Made by a program: the position numbers and the translations under genes
Shown here: in pieces, positions 16,838-26,851 of the stretch
Layout: every line of letters begins with the position of its first letter
Numbering within the stretch: position 1 is the stretch's first letter
Notes under the pieces: model-generated
What the model saw: the letters and a program-made list of their open reading frames with translations, nothing else
Told to the model about the DNA's origin: nothing
Databases searched by the model: none
NCBI RefSeq assembly: GCF_016592435.1
Contig: NZ_AP014545.1
Coordinates: forward strand, 806,001 to 870,000
Length of the DNA: 64,000 nt
From: Amphritea japonica ATCC BAA-1530
GTDB taxonomy: Bacteria > Pseudomonadota > Gammaproteobacteria > Pseudomonadales > Balneatricaceae
Direction of reading: 5' to 3'

Positions 16838-18133
16838 TTACTGCTTTGCAGAATACTCTCGAATAACCTCAAGCATCCCCGTTGTCAGTATCTGCAAATC
16901 ATCATTGGACATGACATAAGGCGGCATAACGTAGACTAGTTTGCCAAAGGGGCGTATCCAGATACCCTGCTCGACAAACAGGGGCTGAATTTCTGCAGTC
17001 ACTACGGGCTCTTTTAGCTCGACGACACCAATAGCGCCCAAACAACGGACTTCAGCAACTGAGTCCAGTTCAGCGCAAGGAGCCAGTCCCTGCTTCAATT
17101 GTTCTTCGATACGGCCGATATTACTTTGCCAGTCGGATTCCCGCAGTAGTTTCAAGCTGGCATTGGCGACCGCGCAAGCTAACGGATTTCCCATAAAGGT
17201 GGGGCCGTGCATAAAGCAACCTGCGCCGCCAGCAGAGATCGTTTCACCTACTTCCGTCGTAGTAAGTGTGGCAGCCAGTGTCATATAGCCACCGGTAATT
17301 GCTTTGCCCAGGCAGAGAATGTCAGGGGTGATGTCTGCGTGGTCGCAGGCAAACAGTTTACCGCTGCGGCCAAAACCAGTGGCGATCTCATCAGCGATAA
17401 GCAGCAAGTTATATTGATCACAAAGCACGCGAGCTTTTTTCAGGTATTGGGGGTGATAAAACCGCATGCCGCCGGCGCCTTGAACAATAGGCTCTAAAAT
17501 TAGCGCGGCGATCTCATGATGGTGTTCAATAATCATTTGCTCTAGTTCTGAGCAATCATTCTCATCCCAGGGCTGGTCAAATTTTATTGTCGGAGCAGGA
17601 GCAAAAAACTGTTGCGGCAGTGCACCGCTAAAAATTTCATGCATACCGGTTATCGGGTCGCAGACCGACATAGCCCCGAAGGTATCGCCGTGATAACCGT
17701 TACGGATAGTGAGTAGCTTATGTTTTTCAGGTTTGCCCTTGGCGTGCCAGTATTGAATCGCCATTTTTAAAGCGACTTCGACAGCTACAGAGCCGGAGTC
17801 TGCAAGAAAAACTTTTTGCAGAGGCTCGGCGGTCATCTCGACCAGCTGTTGGCAAAGCTCGATGGCTGGCTGATGGGTCAAGCCACCAAACATGAGGTGG
17901 GAGACTTTATCTATCTGTTCATGTGCCGCGGCATTCAGGGCGGGATTACTGTAACCGTGAATGACTGACCACCAGGATGCCATGCCGTCGATCAGCTCTG
18001 TTCCATCTTCCAGTGTTAGACGTACCCCTTGGGCTGAAATTACAGGGTAAGCGGCGGGTGGGTTAATCATTGAAGAGTATGGGTGCCAGATATGCTGCTG
18101 GTCAAAGCGGACCTGTTCGCTGGAAATGCTCAT
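16838..18133 (-). CDS. bioA: Adenosylmethionine-8-amino-7-oxononanoate aminotransferase
   Basis: A 431-residue PLP enzyme that converts KAPA to DAPA using SAM as amino donor, the third step of biotin synthesis. The N-terminal [13 protein letters not shown] is diagnostic of BioA. The PLP-binding lysine is in [18 protein letters not shown] (about residue 275), with the cofactor Asp in [16 protein letters not shown] and the phosphate site in [17 protein letters not shown]. Normal length. It lies about 5 kb from the bioBFHCD operon on the opposite strand, a split seen in Pseudomonas relatives. Confidence 0.95.
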   Translation of the reverse strand: MSISSEQVRFDQQHIWHPYSSMINPPAAYPVISAQGVRLTLEDGTELIDGMASWWSVIHGYSNPALNAAAHEQIDKVSHLMFGGLTHQPAIELCQQLVEMTAEPLQKVFLADSGSVAVEVALKMAIQYWHAKGKPEKHKLLTIRNGYHGDTFGAMSVCDPITGMHEIFSGALPQQFFAPAPTIKFDQPWDENDCSELEQMIIEHHHEIAALILEPIVQGAGGMRFYHPQYLKKARVLCDQYNLLLIADEIATGFGRSGKLFACDHADITPDILCLGKAITGGYMTLAATLTTTEVGETISAGGAGCFMHGPTFMGNPLACAVANASLKLLRESDWQSNIGRIEEQLKQGLAPCAELDSVAEVRCLGAIGVVELKEPVVTAEIQPLFVEQGIWIRPFGKLVYVMPPYVMSNDDLQILTTGMLEVIREYSAKQ

Positions 18134-18176
18134 ACTTATACCCCGTGAATAATGCCGTTGTGAAAAAATACACTGA

Positions 18177-18206
18177 ATAAAAACCGGGCTATTACAGCCC
18201 GGTTTT
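18177..18206 (-). terminator. Terminator of the SLAC1-type channel gene
   Basis: The stem AAACCGGGCT / AGCCCGGTTT with loop ATTAC is followed on the minus strand by a T run. It sits 29 bases past that gene's stop. Confidence 0.85.
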
Positions 18207-18234
18207 AAACAGAAAGCAAATCAACTAAAGCAAT

Positions 18235-19209
18235 TTATTCTGGCTGACAGATCTCATTACGTATGACCGCTAGCAGCGTACGGAAGAGCAACAGGGAAAT
18301 GACGGCGCTGGCTAAACCTATGAGGATCATGGCCAGGTAATAGAAAAAAGGTTGCTCCAGAGTGGTATACATGACCTGAGCAGCAATGGCAGAAGCGGCC
18401 AGCGGGAAGGAATAGGCCCACCAGGACATAAAGAATTTGATCCGGGCGAAGCGTGGTAGCTGACTTAGCAAAAGTAGTATCAGAAACATGGCGGAGTAAA
18501 ACAAAACGCGGGCAAAGCTATCCAGTTCACCGTTGAGTTTCAGGTATGAGATAAATCCGACCGCAGGAGGGGCGATAAGAATAAAGAGTGTTGGTAGCAT
18601 TTTGCCAGAAAGAGGATCATGAAAGATCATTCGGTTAAGCACGAGTGTTTTTAAAATGATCCAGTAGACCAGACCGATCGAAAAAAAGAACCAGCTTACC
18701 TCGGAATAGCCGTGCTCAACGCCGGCAATGGGGACCAGAATGTTGCCTACAACCGGGATAAACCAAGCGGGAGTTATATGTGCGATCTGAAATTTTGGGT
18801 GATGGATCCACTGGTTCAGAACGTATACAGTAAATAGTAAGTGTAGAGCACTGCCGCTAGCCCAGACAAACAGTGATAACGTCTTTGATATCTCTAGTGT
18901 TGCTACGCTCAGTAGGATCAGACTGATGCTGAAGGCGGGAAAGAAGCTGAGTTTGATTGGATGATTAAACTCACCTAACACTGCGCGTGTTTTTAGCATT
19001 ATCTTTAGCAGGTAAATTAAGACAATGATCAGAAACAGGCAAGCTGTCAGGGTCAGCAGTACATGGCTAATAATAGGGGGAGCGGAAAACACACTGACTG
19101 CTTTTTCCCAGGCAAGCGTCAGTCCAGTCATGCCCATAATCATCGCGAAAAAGGTGATTGGGAAGTGTTCCAGCTTTGAGGCTGAGGTCTGTTCTGACAA
19201 TTCGCTCAT
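18235..19209 (-). CDS. SLAC1/TehA-family anion channel (TDT family)
   Basis: A 324-residue protein with about ten membrane spans and little else. The opening LEHFPITFFAMIMGMTGLTLAWEK-like block, the central ITPAWFIPVVGNILVPIAG, and the late FMSWWAYSFPLAASAIA are typical of the TehA/SLAC1 tellurite-resistance/dicarboxylate transporter group, which forms trimeric anion channels. A role in anion or weak-acid efflux is plausible. It is monocistronic, and its 5' flank is a 360-base gene-free region. Confidence 0.85.
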   Translation of the reverse strand: MSELSEQTSASKLEHFPITFFAMIMGMTGLTLAWEKAVSVFSAPPIISHVLLTLTACLFLIIVLIYLLKIMLKTRAVLGEFNHPIKLSFFPAFSISLILLSVATLEISKTLSLFVWASGSALHLLFTVYVLNQWIHHPKFQIAHITPAWFIPVVGNILVPIAGVEHGYSEVSWFFFSIGLVYWIILKTLVLNRMIFHDPLSGKMLPTLFILIAPPAVGFISYLKLNGELDSFARVLFYSAMFLILLLLSQLPRFARIKFFMSWWAYSFPLAASAIAAQVMYTTLEQPFFYYLAMILIGLASAVISLLLFRTLLAVIRNEICQPE

Positions 19210-19400
19210 GCATTTAAATCTCAGTTAGAAGAGTTAAGTAAAGAATGCTTAATTGGGTAACTCTGCCTGAGAGCCCCGCTGATTCGTTTAATTAGAATAA
19301 TCTAATATATTAGTTTATCTTAAAATTAAAATCTAATGAAATATTATTCATCCTTTCAGCATTATTTCAGGTTGGAATTTTATAGTGGTCACAACTTCTT

Positions 19401-19558
19401 AGGGGAAGCTCGACTAGTGGATGGCGAGACATTTCCTGCGACAGATAAGGAGTAAAATGTAATTGAAGAATCGTGGTTTAAGTAAAGATTGAAATGCAAG
19501 GCTCTCTAGTACTGATATTTAGTACCCTCTTTGGCAGCGCTCGCGCTGCTATTTTTTT
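19401..19558 (+). ncRNA. Candidate small RNA with intrinsic terminator
   Basis: This lies in a 360-base gap between two minus-strand genes, yet it ends in a plus-strand terminator. By eye it folds into four hairpins. CTCG (19409-19412) pairs with CGAG (19425-19428) around a loop containing GGA. ACATTT plus CCT (19429-19437) pairs with AGG and AAATGT (19448-19460). GTACT / AGTAC pair at 19509-19525. The fourth is the terminator at 19534-19558. A TATAGT box at 19381-19386 could be a -10. No homology to a named RNA is claimed. Confidence 0.42.
19534..19558 (+). terminator. Orphan plus-strand terminator
   Basis: GCAGCG / CGCTGC closed by a CTCG-type tetraloop is followed by T-A-T7. No plus-strand protein gene lies upstream of it within the gap, which is why an sRNA is proposed. 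Confidence 0.7.
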
Positions 19559-19569
19559 GTCTGAAATTT

Positions 19570-20286
19570 TTAAGAATCTAACACTATCACTGTTACTTGT
19601 ACTGAGGATTCGCTGACGTTCCAGCGGATATTCAGGTCATGTAAGCGAATGCCGTATTCTCGTGTTTCAGGTTTGTTCTTATGGTAGGCAGGACGGGGGT
19701 CACAGAGTAATACTTCACTGATTTGCTGTTTCAGTGGTTGATTCAGACGACTGCTGTGTTCGGCTAATTGGAGTTCGGCAGCTGGACTGAAATTGACCGG
19801 AAGGTCCAGGGTTTCAATTGAACTGGCCAGACCGAACTCTGCCTCTGAAATAATATCAGCATAGGGCAGATAGGGTTTAATATCGATAATTGGGGTTTGA
19901 TCTAACAGGTCTGCACCTTCGACGTCCAATAGAATTCGGGAGCCTTCTGAGCGTATTCTCTCAAGCTTAACTGGTGACAGGCCGATAGGATTTGGCCGGA
20001 AAGGAGAGCGGGAAGCCAGTACCCCTAATTTCTCATTGCCTCCAAGGCGGGGCGGGCGAACCAGCGGAGACCAGCCTTTGCCAACGCAAGCGCTAAAAAT
20101 AAACAGCAGCCATATATGACTGCACTGTTCCAGGCCTCTGACAGCATCGAGGGTGTTGTAAGGTGGTAATAGCTCGATAGTGGCGGTCATCGAACGGGCC
20201 AGACCTGGCTGGCGAGGGATGCCAAATTTTTCTTTATATCCGCTGTGGATAACCGCTACTGGTTCAAATGTTATGCTGGAAGTCAT
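19570..20286 (-). CDS. trmO: tRNA (N6-threonylcarbamoyladenosine-N6)-methyltransferase TrmO
   Basis: A 238-residue TsaA/TrmO protein that methylates t6A37 of tRNA-Thr using SAM. The N-terminal beta-barrel carries the family motifs FGIPRQPGLA (about residues 20-30), CSHIWLLFIFSA, and LASRSPFRPNPIGLSPVKL (about 92-110). The C-terminal region includes DPRPAYHKN and the GIRLHDLNIRWNV end. Length matches E. coli TrmO. It is 89 bases downstream of nothing on its strand and has a weak Shine-Dalgarno. The neighbouring Na/Pi gene follows on the same strand. Confidence 0.9.
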   Translation of the reverse strand: MTSSITFEPVAVIHSGYKEKFGIPRQPGLARSMTATIELLPPYNTLDAVRGLEQCSHIWLLFIFSACVGKGWSPLVRPPRLGGNEKLGVLASRSPFRPNPIGLSPVKLERIRSEGSRILLDVEGADLLDQTPIIDIKPYLPYADIISEAEFGLASSIETLDLPVNFSPAAELQLAEHSSRLNQPLKQQISEVLLCDPRPAYHKNKPETREYGIRLHDLNIRWNVSESSVQVTVIVLDS

Positions 20287-20375
20287 CTTTTACAACTGGC
20301 CGTTGAAGTGAAAACAGCGCTGTCTACAACGGGGCAGGCGCGCTGAATTGAGCAGGCTCTATTCTGCTCTCAGTT

Positions 20376-22094
20376 TTAGTTTACTGCCAGCGATTCATCT
20401 GAAGTCTTAGCGTTTTTTTCCTCTATTGAAGAGTCCTCAGAGGTCTCTTTGTCCGACTTATGTGGTCGGTCATGGATAGGGGATCGGTGTTCAACAGGGC
20501 TGAGACTACTCCAGTAACGGGAGCTCTTCTCTGCTTGCTCGCCTAGTCGGTGAATATGGCTGAGTGAGTCTAATAGATTAGTTCCTTCATCCGGGGTGAG
20601 GCGCCCAGCAATCATTGCATCCAGTACGTGTTGCTTAATTTTTTGGTATTTATTTTCCAGCTGACGCAGAACGGCCCGGGTCTCAGAGGAAGAGGCATAT
20701 AGCTCGTCCTCTACGATGGCTGCATCCAGCATTTTTGTAGTGATTTTTTTCAGCTCATAGATATCTTTCTGAGTATTACTGTCATTGATCTGATCGAAAC
20801 GCTCACTGTACTCGACAATCAGGCTGGAGAGTCGGGCCATCTCATTAAAGTAGCGGGCAACTCGCATTGCACTGGGTAGAATTTGTGAGCTTTCTTCGCT
20901 CAGTTGTTGCTGCGCAAGTTTCTGATTGAACTTGCCAATGTCAACAATGAGTTTGTTGATGGTGAGGGTCTGGGCTCTGATGTGGGCACTATCAGATACT
21001 TCGGCGCTAATTGCCTGTTTGGCTAATGTAGAGGTCATGCGACTGACTCTGCCCAGTTCGCGGGTCATTGCATCGATAGCCAGCGCTGGAGTTTCAAGAA
21101 TATTCTTGTCTAAGTAACGGGCTTTAGCCTGATCTTCGTCGCTACGACGGAAGCGTGTATTTAGAAAGCTTACCATCGGGGTGGTGATGGGCCACATTAT
21201 CAGCACACCAACGCCATTAAACAGGGTGTGAAACAGTGCTAGTAAGATAACCAGGTCAAAGCTCTGGGCCAGTTCTGAACGGTTAATGATGCCAGCCATG
21301 CCGACCAGTAAGAGTAACCCGACTGTACCGGTAATCAGGTTGAAGAATACATGTGCGCAGGCGATTCGCTTAGCGTTAGAGGTTGCACCAATAACTGACA
21401 AGGCGGCGGTAGAGGTTGTCCCAAGGTTTGCACCTATCACCAGAGCGCCTGCTGCAGCCAGAGGGATGGCGCCGGTAGAGGCCATTGATAAGGTGATTGC
21501 CATAGCTGCGCTGGATGACTGAATCAGTACTGTCATCATAAAGCCCGCCAGAACAAACAAGGCCAGTCCATAACTGGTTGCACCGATTGCTTCAAAAGGG
21601 ATGCTGTTTTCCAGTCCGGTAAAGGTTCCCTTAAGGAAGGAAAGGCCGATAAAAAACAGACCAAAACCGGTTAAGCTGGTGCCTAGGTGAGCATAGCGCT
21701 TTTCGCCACCAATCAGGCTCATGACTACCCCAAGGCCTATCATTGGCAGGGCAAACGCACTGATCTTAAATTTAAAACCGATAGTGGCAACCAGCCAGCC
21801 GGTCATCGTGGTGCCGATATTGCAGCCATATATTACAGCGACCGATTGACCAAGGTTCAGTAAGCCGGCATTCACAAAGCCAATTGTTGCAACGGTGACA
21901 GCACTGGATGATTGAACCAAAGCTGTAATCGCGGTACCGGATATAAGTCCGCGCAAGCGTGATTTTGTTGCGGCTTCCAGTGCTTTACGCAGAGTTTGAC
22001 CCGCGGCACGCTTCAAGCCATTGGTCATCAGCTGCATACCCAGGAGAAAAAGGCCTAAGCCTCCGATAAGGTTGCCGATGCTACTCAGATCCAT
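20376..22094 (-). CDS. Na+/phosphate symporter with C-terminal PhoU-like domain
   Basis: A 572-residue protein. The membrane half (about 1-300) contains the duplicated Na/Pi-cotransporter signature, ALVQSSSAVTVATIGFVNAG near residue 60 and LIQSSSAAMAITLSMA near residue 190, each with the QSSS motif. The soluble half (about 340-520) is helical and resembles PhoU, which would sit on the cytoplasmic face. The last 50 residues are charged and low-complexity. An AAGGAG box precedes the ATG. It transports phosphate with sodium, direction not known. It lies upstream of trmO on the same strand. Confidence 0.9.
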   Translation of the reverse strand: MDLSSIGNLIGGLGLFLLGMQLMTNGLKRAAGQTLRKALEAATKSRLRGLISGTAITALVQSSSAVTVATIGFVNAGLLNLGQSVAVIYGCNIGTTMTGWLVATIGFKFKISAFALPMIGLGVVMSLIGGEKRYAHLGTSLTGFGLFFIGLSFLKGTFTGLENSIPFEAIGATSYGLALFVLAGFMMTVLIQSSSAAMAITLSMASTGAIPLAAAGALVIGANLGTTSTAALSVIGATSNAKRIACAHVFFNLITGTVGLLLLVGMAGIINRSELAQSFDLVILLALFHTLFNGVGVLIMWPITTPMVSFLNTRFRRSDEDQAKARYLDKNILETPALAIDAMTRELGRVSRMTSTLAKQAISAEVSDSAHIRAQTLTINKLIVDIGKFNQKLAQQQLSEESSQILPSAMRVARYFNEMARLSSLIVEYSERFDQINDSNTQKDIYELKKITTKMLDAAIVEDELYASSSETRAVLRQLENKYQKIKQHVLDAMIAGRLTPDEGTNLLDSLSHIHRLGEQAEKSSRYWSSLSPVEHRSPIHDRPHKSDKETSEDSSIEEKNAKTSDESLAVN

Positions 22095-22203
22095 GCGTAC
22101 TCCTTACAGGGTGTTGCGGGCGGTTTTTTATGCCGGTTTTAAAACAGCCGATTGGGTATCAGTTATCTTAAGTTTCTGATTCAACAGTAATAAAGGCGGC
22201 AAA

Positions 22204-22941
22204 TCAACCTAAATGCAACTGTTTTGCCGTATGAGCAATTGTCCATATATAGATGTTAAGGCAGCCGGAGGCCTTTAAGATCCTGCTGATTTCTGCTGCG
22301 GTGGTACCGGTTGTCATGACGTCATCGATAATGGCGACGCTGGAGGGTGGTTTATGAGTACAGCGGAAACTGTTACGAAGGTTTTTCTTTCGTGCTTTAC
22401 GGTTAAGGTCTGCCTGATGGGGTGTGTTTGTGGTTTTAATTACCAGTTTGGTATTAAAAGGGATCTGTAACCTTTTAGCTATTTCACGACCGAGTAGTGC
22501 GGCCTGATTGTATTGCCGCTGCTGTAAACGTTTTGGGTGTATAGGTACCGGAATGATCATCTCAGGCATCGGATATTTCACTGTAGATGAATCTGGTTTC
22601 AATAAGTGCGAGCAGAGTAGCGCCGCTAATGGATTCAGATAATGAGACTGGTTACTGAATTTGGCTAGTTGGATAAGCTGATCAATAGGGAAACGATATT
22701 CAAATGGCGCCACCGCCTGATCAAAAATTGGGGGGCTGTGCAGACATGCAGGGCAGGTTAAATCAATTTGGTCGCAAGTATTTAGTGGGATGCCGCAACG
22801 TTTGCAGGCATACCTGATCCAGGGGAGGTCTGTATAGCAGTGCTGACAGAGAGAGGTTTCGTTAGCAGGGTTTATCCCGCAGAGAATACAGTCTTCTGGC
22901 TGCTTAAAAAATAACCAGTTGTTTTTGATTTTTGTTATCAT
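22204..22941 (-). CDS. comF: ComF family phosphoribosyltransferase-like protein
   Basis: A 245-residue ComF/GntX-type protein. An N-terminal zinc-ribbon with CxxC pairs (CILCG, CQHC, CKRCG, CPAC) precedes a phosphoribosyltransferase domain with the PRPP loop in VAIIDDVMTTGTTAAEISR (about residues 200-218). In competent bacteria ComF acts in DNA uptake; GntX is linked to use of DNA or gluconate. It is divergent from bioB across 86 bases, an arrangement conserved in Pseudomonas and its relatives. Confidence 0.9.
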   Translation of the reverse strand: MITKIKNNWLFFKQPEDCILCGINPANETSLCQHCYTDLPWIRYACKRCGIPLNTCDQIDLTCPACLHSPPIFDQAVAPFEYRFPIDQLIQLAKFSNQSHYLNPLAALLCSHLLKPDSSTVKYPMPEMIIPVPIHPKRLQQRQYNQAALLGREIAKRLQIPFNTKLVIKTTNTPHQADLNRKARKKNLRNSFRCTHKPPSSVAIIDDVMTTGTTAAEISRILKASGCLNIYIWTIAHTAKQLHLG

Positions 22942-22944
22942 AGG

Positions 22945-22972
22945 TTGACAGATCCTTCTGTCGGGTTAAAAT
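22945..22972 (+). promoter_or_regulatory. bioB promoter with internal dyad
   Basis: A consensus -35 TTGACA (22945-22950) and a TAAAAT -10 (22967-22972) are spaced by 16 bases, about 55 bases before bioB. An inverted repeat GACAGA / TCTGTC with a 4-base centre (22947-22962) overlaps the -35 and spacer, so a repressor bound there would block the promoter. Confidence 0.65.
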
Positions 22973-23027
22973 TAGGTCCTTAAAAAAAATCCTTATCTTT
23001 CAGTATTAACACAGGATAGACGCGGCG

Positions 23028-24074
23028 ATGCAACAAAACCAGACAGAGATCAGACACGACTGGACAGAACAGGAAGTGCAGGCATTATTTGATCTGCCTT
23101 TTAATGATCTGCTCTTTCAGGCACAACTTGTACATCGCCAGTTTTTCAATCCGAATGAGGTTCAAGTCAGTACGCTGTTGTCGATCAAAACAGGCGCCTG
23201 TCCGGAAGATTGTAAATACTGCCCTCAAAGCGGTCACTACAACACCGGTCTTGAGAAAGAACGATTGATGCAAGTTGATGCCGTTATAGAAAAGGCTAAA
23301 AAAGCTAAAGCGTCGGGCTCAACTCGTTTTTGTATGGGCGCGGCCTGGAAGCATCCTGCGGATAAAGATATGCCGTATGTGATCGAGATGGTTAAAAGTG
23401 TTAAAGAGCTTGGTCTGGAAACCTGCATGACACTGGGCATGTTGGATGAAGGTAAAGCTGATCAGCTGGCTGATGCGGGTCTTGATTATTACAATCATAA
23501 CCTGGATACCTCACCGGAGTTCTACGATAAGATTATCACCACCCGTACTTATCAGGATCGACTGGATACACTGCACCATGTGCGTGAGTCAGGTATGAAA
23601 ATCTGCTCTGGCGGTATTTTAGGTATGGGTGAAACGGCGACTGACCGTATTGGCTTGTTACGACAATTAGCCAATATGCCTAAGCAGCCGGAAAGTGTGC
23701 CGATCAATATGCTGGTAAAAGTAGCCGGCACTCCGATGGAAAACGTGGAGGATCTGGATCACCTTGATTTTGTCCGTAATATTGCGGTTGCCCGTATTAT
23801 GATGCCGCAATCCCACGTTCGTTTGTCTGCGGGGCGTGAAAGCATGAGTGACGAGATGCAAGCGATGACATTTTTAGCGGGCGCCAATTCCATTTTCTAC
23901 GGCGAGTGTCTGCTGACTACGCCGAACCCTGAAACTCATCGTGATCTTCAGCTGTTTAAACGTTTGGGTATTAATCCTGAACAACGTATTTCTGAGGCTG
24001 ATGAAACACAGGAACAGACGATTATCAGTGATTTGCAAAAGCAGAAAGACAGTTCTGTTTTTTACGAAGCCTGA
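23028..24074 (+). CDS. bioB: Biotin synthase
   Basis: A 348-residue radical-SAM enzyme that inserts sulfur into dethiobiotin. The [4Fe-4S] cluster motif [11 protein letters not shown] is near residue 60, and the second cluster ligands lie in CMTLGML and GGILGMGET. The arginine ligand of the [2Fe-2S] site is in RVRLSAGRE-like [15 protein letters not shown]. Length is normal. It is the first gene of bioB-bioF-bioH-bioC-bioD, which covers every step from acyl-carrier malonyl priming to biotin except BioA. Confidence 0.97.
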   Translation: MQQNQTEIRHDWTEQEVQALFDLPFNDLLFQAQLVHRQFFNPNEVQVSTLLSIKTGACPEDCKYCPQSGHYNTGLEKERLMQVDAVIEKAKKAKASGSTRFCMGAAWKHPADKDMPYVIEMVKSVKELGLETCMTLGMLDEGKADQLADAGLDYYNHNLDTSPEFYDKIITTRTYQDRLDTLHHVRESGMKICSGGILGMGETATDRIGLLRQLANMPKQPESVPINMLVKVAGTPMENVEDLDHLDFVRNIAVARIMMPQSHVRLSAGRESMSDEMQAMTFLAGANSIFYGECLLTTPNPETHRDLQLFKRLGINPEQRISEADETQEQTIISDLQKQKDSSVFYEA

Positions 24075-24123
24075 GTTACCTTACCCGCCGGGCTGTTCCT
24101 GACAGCCTATTAAGGATCTGACC

Positions 24124-25305
24124 ATGTCTTTTGATCAGCTGAACGCTGAATTGCAAGCGCGTAAAGAGCAGTCTCTATACCGTCAGCGACGTATATTACA
24201 AAGTCCGCAATCGCCTGAAGTTATCGTTGATGGTAAGGCTTGCCTGGCGTTCTGTTCTAATGATTATCTGGGTTTGGCAAACCACCCTGATGTGATTACC
24301 GCGCTGAAGAAAGGTGCAGACAGCTTCGGCGTCGGTGGTGGAGCTTCTCATTTGGTGAACGGCCATAGTCAGGCACACCATGCGTTGGAAGAGGAGTTAG
24401 CAGAATTCACCGGGCGCCCGAGAGCGTTGCTGTTTTCCACGGGTTACATGGCTAATATCGGGGCGGTGAATGCGCTATTGGATAAGCGCGATGCGGTGTT
24501 TCAGGACCGCGTTAATCACGCATCTCTACTGGATGCAGGGCTGCTCAGTGGGGCTCGTTTTCAACGTTTTTTGCATAACGACTCAGAGAATCTCGCTACC
24601 CGACTGAAACGTACTGAAGCCCGTCGAAAATTAGTCGTTTGTGATGGTGTTTTCAGTATGGATGGTGACCTGGCTGAGCTGCCTGACATCTGTCAGACAG
24701 CGGCTGATCATAATGCCTGGGTGATGGTGGATGATGCTCACGGCATCGGTTGCATCGGTAAGCAGGGGCGAGGCACGGTAGATCACTTTGATTTGGGCGG
24801 TGATCAGGTTCAAGTTTTAATGGGTACTCTGGGAAAAGCTTTTGGTACCTCCGGGGCATTTGTGGCGGGTTCTGAAGAACTGATTGAAACGCTGATTCAA
24901 CATGCCCGTACCTATATCTATACCACCAGTATGTCACCGGCTATTGCCGAAGCGACCCGAGCCAGCCTGAAACTGGTGCAGCAGGACGAATGGCGCCGGG
25001 AAAAGCTACAGCATTTGATTACTCGTTTCCAAAAGGGTTGTGCACAGCTGGGAGTGCCATTAATGGAATCACCGACACCTATTCAACCTATTATGGTGGG
25101 TGAGGCTGATCGGGCGATGGCTATCAGTGCTGCGCTGGAAGCAAAGGGAATCTTCATCGGTGCGATTCGACCGCCAACGGTGCCTCAGGGAGAAGCCCGC
25201 TTGAGGGTCACGCTCAGTGCAGCCCACACCGATGAACAGCTAGACCGTTTGCTGGATGCCTTATCGGACGTGATGACGCAAATAAAGCAGAGGGAAGACG
25301 CCTGA
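24124..25305 (+). CDS. bioF: 8-amino-7-oxononanoate synthase
   Basis: A 393-residue PLP-dependent alpha-oxoamine synthase condensing pimeloyl-ACP with alanine to KAPA. Motifs are [15 protein letters not shown] (about residues 42-56), [21 protein letters not shown], and the Asp-x-x-His of [18 protein letters not shown]. The PLP lysine is in [17 protein letters not shown] (about residue 240). Its stop overlaps the bioH start by one base (TGATG), giving translational coupling. Confidence 0.96.
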   Translation: MSFDQLNAELQARKEQSLYRQRRILQSPQSPEVIVDGKACLAFCSNDYLGLANHPDVITALKKGADSFGVGGGASHLVNGHSQAHHALEEELAEFTGRPRALLFSTGYMANIGAVNALLDKRDAVFQDRVNHASLLDAGLLSGARFQRFLHNDSENLATRLKRTEARRKLVVCDGVFSMDGDLAELPDICQTAADHNAWVMVDDAHGIGCIGKQGRGTVDHFDLGGDQVQVLMGTLGKAFGTSGAFVAGSEELIETLIQHARTYIYTTSMSPAIAEATRASLKLVQQDEWRREKLQHLITRFQKGCAQLGVPLMESPTPIQPIMVGEADRAMAISAALEAKGIFIGAIRPPTVPQGEARLRVTLSAAHTDEQLDRLLDALSDVMTQIKQREDA

Positions 25306-26069
25306 TGCTGTTTGTTGAGAAAAGAGGTAACCCGGAAGGGAAACCTTTGGTACTGATTCATGGCTGGGGTATGCATAGTGGTATCTGGCAAACGTTGTTG
25401 CCCGAACTTGAAGCGGAGTTTCAGATTACACTGATCGATCTGCCCGGCCTTGGAAAAAGTGCAAGCTGTTTACCTGAACCTTATGATATTGATGCGGTAA
25501 CCGGCTTGCTGGCAGAAGTGGCCCCTCCGGCAGCACTATGGCTGGGTTGGTCTTTAGGCGGTATTATCACAATGGCTTTTGCGCAGCGTTATCCTGCCCG
25601 GGTTTCCAGACTGATTACATTGGCGAGTAGTCCCTGTTTTGTTGAACGTTCAGACTGGTCTTACGGAATGGATGAAAGGGTCTACAGCCAGTTTGAAAGC
25701 GATCTGGAAGCAACCCCGGAGAAAACCCTGCAGCGCTTTAATCTACTACAGATAAAGGGCGGTGAAACTGCTCGTTCAGATTTGAAATTATTGAAAAAAA
25801 TCAAGTCTGGAACTGATTTCAGTGCACGGGGATTGATCGATAGTTTGTCTATTTTACGGGGCGATTACCGGGGGCTATATCAGCACACTCAAATACCTGC
25901 TCTGCATCTTCTTTGTGAGCTGGATACTTTGGCCCCCGCAGCGATGATTGGCGTGTTAGATAAGCTGCCGCCCCTGGCTCAGATTGAAGTGCTGGCGGGG
26001 CAGTCCCATGTGGGGTTTCTCTCTGAGCCGAAACTGCTGGCGGACAAAATTCGGATGCTGCCGTTATGA
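25305..26069 (+). CDS. bioH: Pimeloyl-ACP methyl ester carboxylesterase
   Basis: A 254-residue alpha/beta hydrolase that demethylates pimeloyl-ACP methyl ester, ending the BioC-started pimelate cycle. The oxyanion block is LVLIHGWGMHSGIW (about residues 14-27). The nucleophile serine is in LWLGWSLGGIITMAFA (about residue 82), the acid in LHLLCELDTLAP, and the catalytic His in EVLAGQSHVGFLSEP. Start and stop overlap bioF and bioC. Its position inside the operon makes BioH the right gatekeeper rather than a generic esterase. Confidence 0.94.
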   Translation: MLFVEKRGNPEGKPLVLIHGWGMHSGIWQTLLPELEAEFQITLIDLPGLGKSASCLPEPYDIDAVTGLLAEVAPPAALWLGWSLGGIITMAFAQRYPARVSRLITLASSPCFVERSDWSYGMDERVYSQFESDLEATPEKTLQRFNLLQIKGGETARSDLKLLKKIKSGTDFSARGLIDSLSILRGDYRGLYQHTQIPALHLLCELDTLAPAAMIGVLDKLPPLAQIEVLAGQSHVGFLSEPKLLADKIRMLPL

Positions 26070-26851
26070 GTGCTCAGTTTCTTAAGCCGCAGATCGCTGA
26101 ATCATTTAGTCGGGCAGCAGTGAGTTACGATAATGTAGCGCAATTGCAACGAAGGATTGGCCATAATCTATTGGAAAGTCTGGATCAAAAATCGGTTCCA
26201 CTGGTAATGGATCTTGGATGTGGCACCGGGTACTTCGCTCCCTTGCTGACCGAGCAACTGCGTCCTGAGCATTTGATCTGTTTCGACCTGGCCCAGGGAA
26301 TGCTTGAGTATGCTAAACAAACTCGTGTCACGGCTAATACTCTATGGCTTTGCGGTGATGCAGAAAATATTCCTCTGGCAGATAGTTCCGTTGATCTGAT
26401 TTTCTCTAGCCTGGCTATTCAATGGTGTGAGAATTTGCCTTCTCTGTTCAGTGAGGTGGCCCGGGTGCTTAAGCCCGGAGGACGTTTCCTGTTCAGTACA
26501 CTGGGCCCTGACACGCTGTTTGAATTACGAGATGCCTGGTCAGAGGTTGATAAGTTCCAGCATGTTAATCGATTTATCAGTTTTGAAACCCTTCAGGCAC
26601 AGGCAACTGAGTATCTGCAAGAAGTTAGCCTGAGGGAGGATAGAGAAGTACTGCTTTACGATCAGTTGCGTGAACTGACGACTGAATTGAAAGGGATAGG
26701 CGCGCATAATATCAGTGCAGGACGACAGAGTGGCCTGACTGGTAAAGCGAGGATCTCTGCTTTTAAACAGGCTTATGAACAGTTTCGAGGGGCAGAGGGG
26801 AAACTACCTGCAACCTACCAGGTTTTTTATGGTGACTATATAAATGGCTAA
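26066..26851 (+). CDS. bioC: Malonyl-ACP O-methyltransferase
   Basis: A 261-residue SAM-dependent methyltransferase that caps malonyl-ACP so that fatty-acid synthesis can extend it. Family features are the N-terminal IAESFSRAAVSYDNVAQLQR, SAM motif I VMDLGCGTGYFAPLL (about residues 46-60), and VDLIFSSLAIQWCENLP, typical of BioC. GRFLFSTLGPDTLFELRDAW is also diagnostic. It overlaps bioH by four bases and bioD by eight. Confidence 0.94.
   Translation: MSAQFLKPQIAESFSRAAVSYDNVAQLQRRIGHNLLESLDQKSVPLVMDLGCGTGYFAPLLTEQLRPEHLICFDLAQGMLEYAKQTRVTANTLWLCGDAENIPLADSSVDLIFSSLAIQWCENLPSLFSEVARVLKPGGRFLFSTLGPDTLFELRDAWSEVDKFQHVNRFISFETLQAQATEYLQEVSLREDREVLLYDQLRELTTELKGIGAHNISAGRQSGLTGKARISAFKQAYEQFRGAEGKLPATYQVFYGDYING

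Noticed and set aside
19250-19285. CTCT-CAGGC-AGAG segment on the minus strand before the SLAC1-type gene, reminiscent of part of a glycine riboswitch
   Set aside because: Only one short motif matches, and the paired aptamer halves and conserved cores are missing.
22905-22950. Possible BirA half-sites (AACC and GGTTGACA) upstream of bioB
   Set aside because: The half-sites are 26 bases apart rather than about 15, and the right half is explained by the -35 element.
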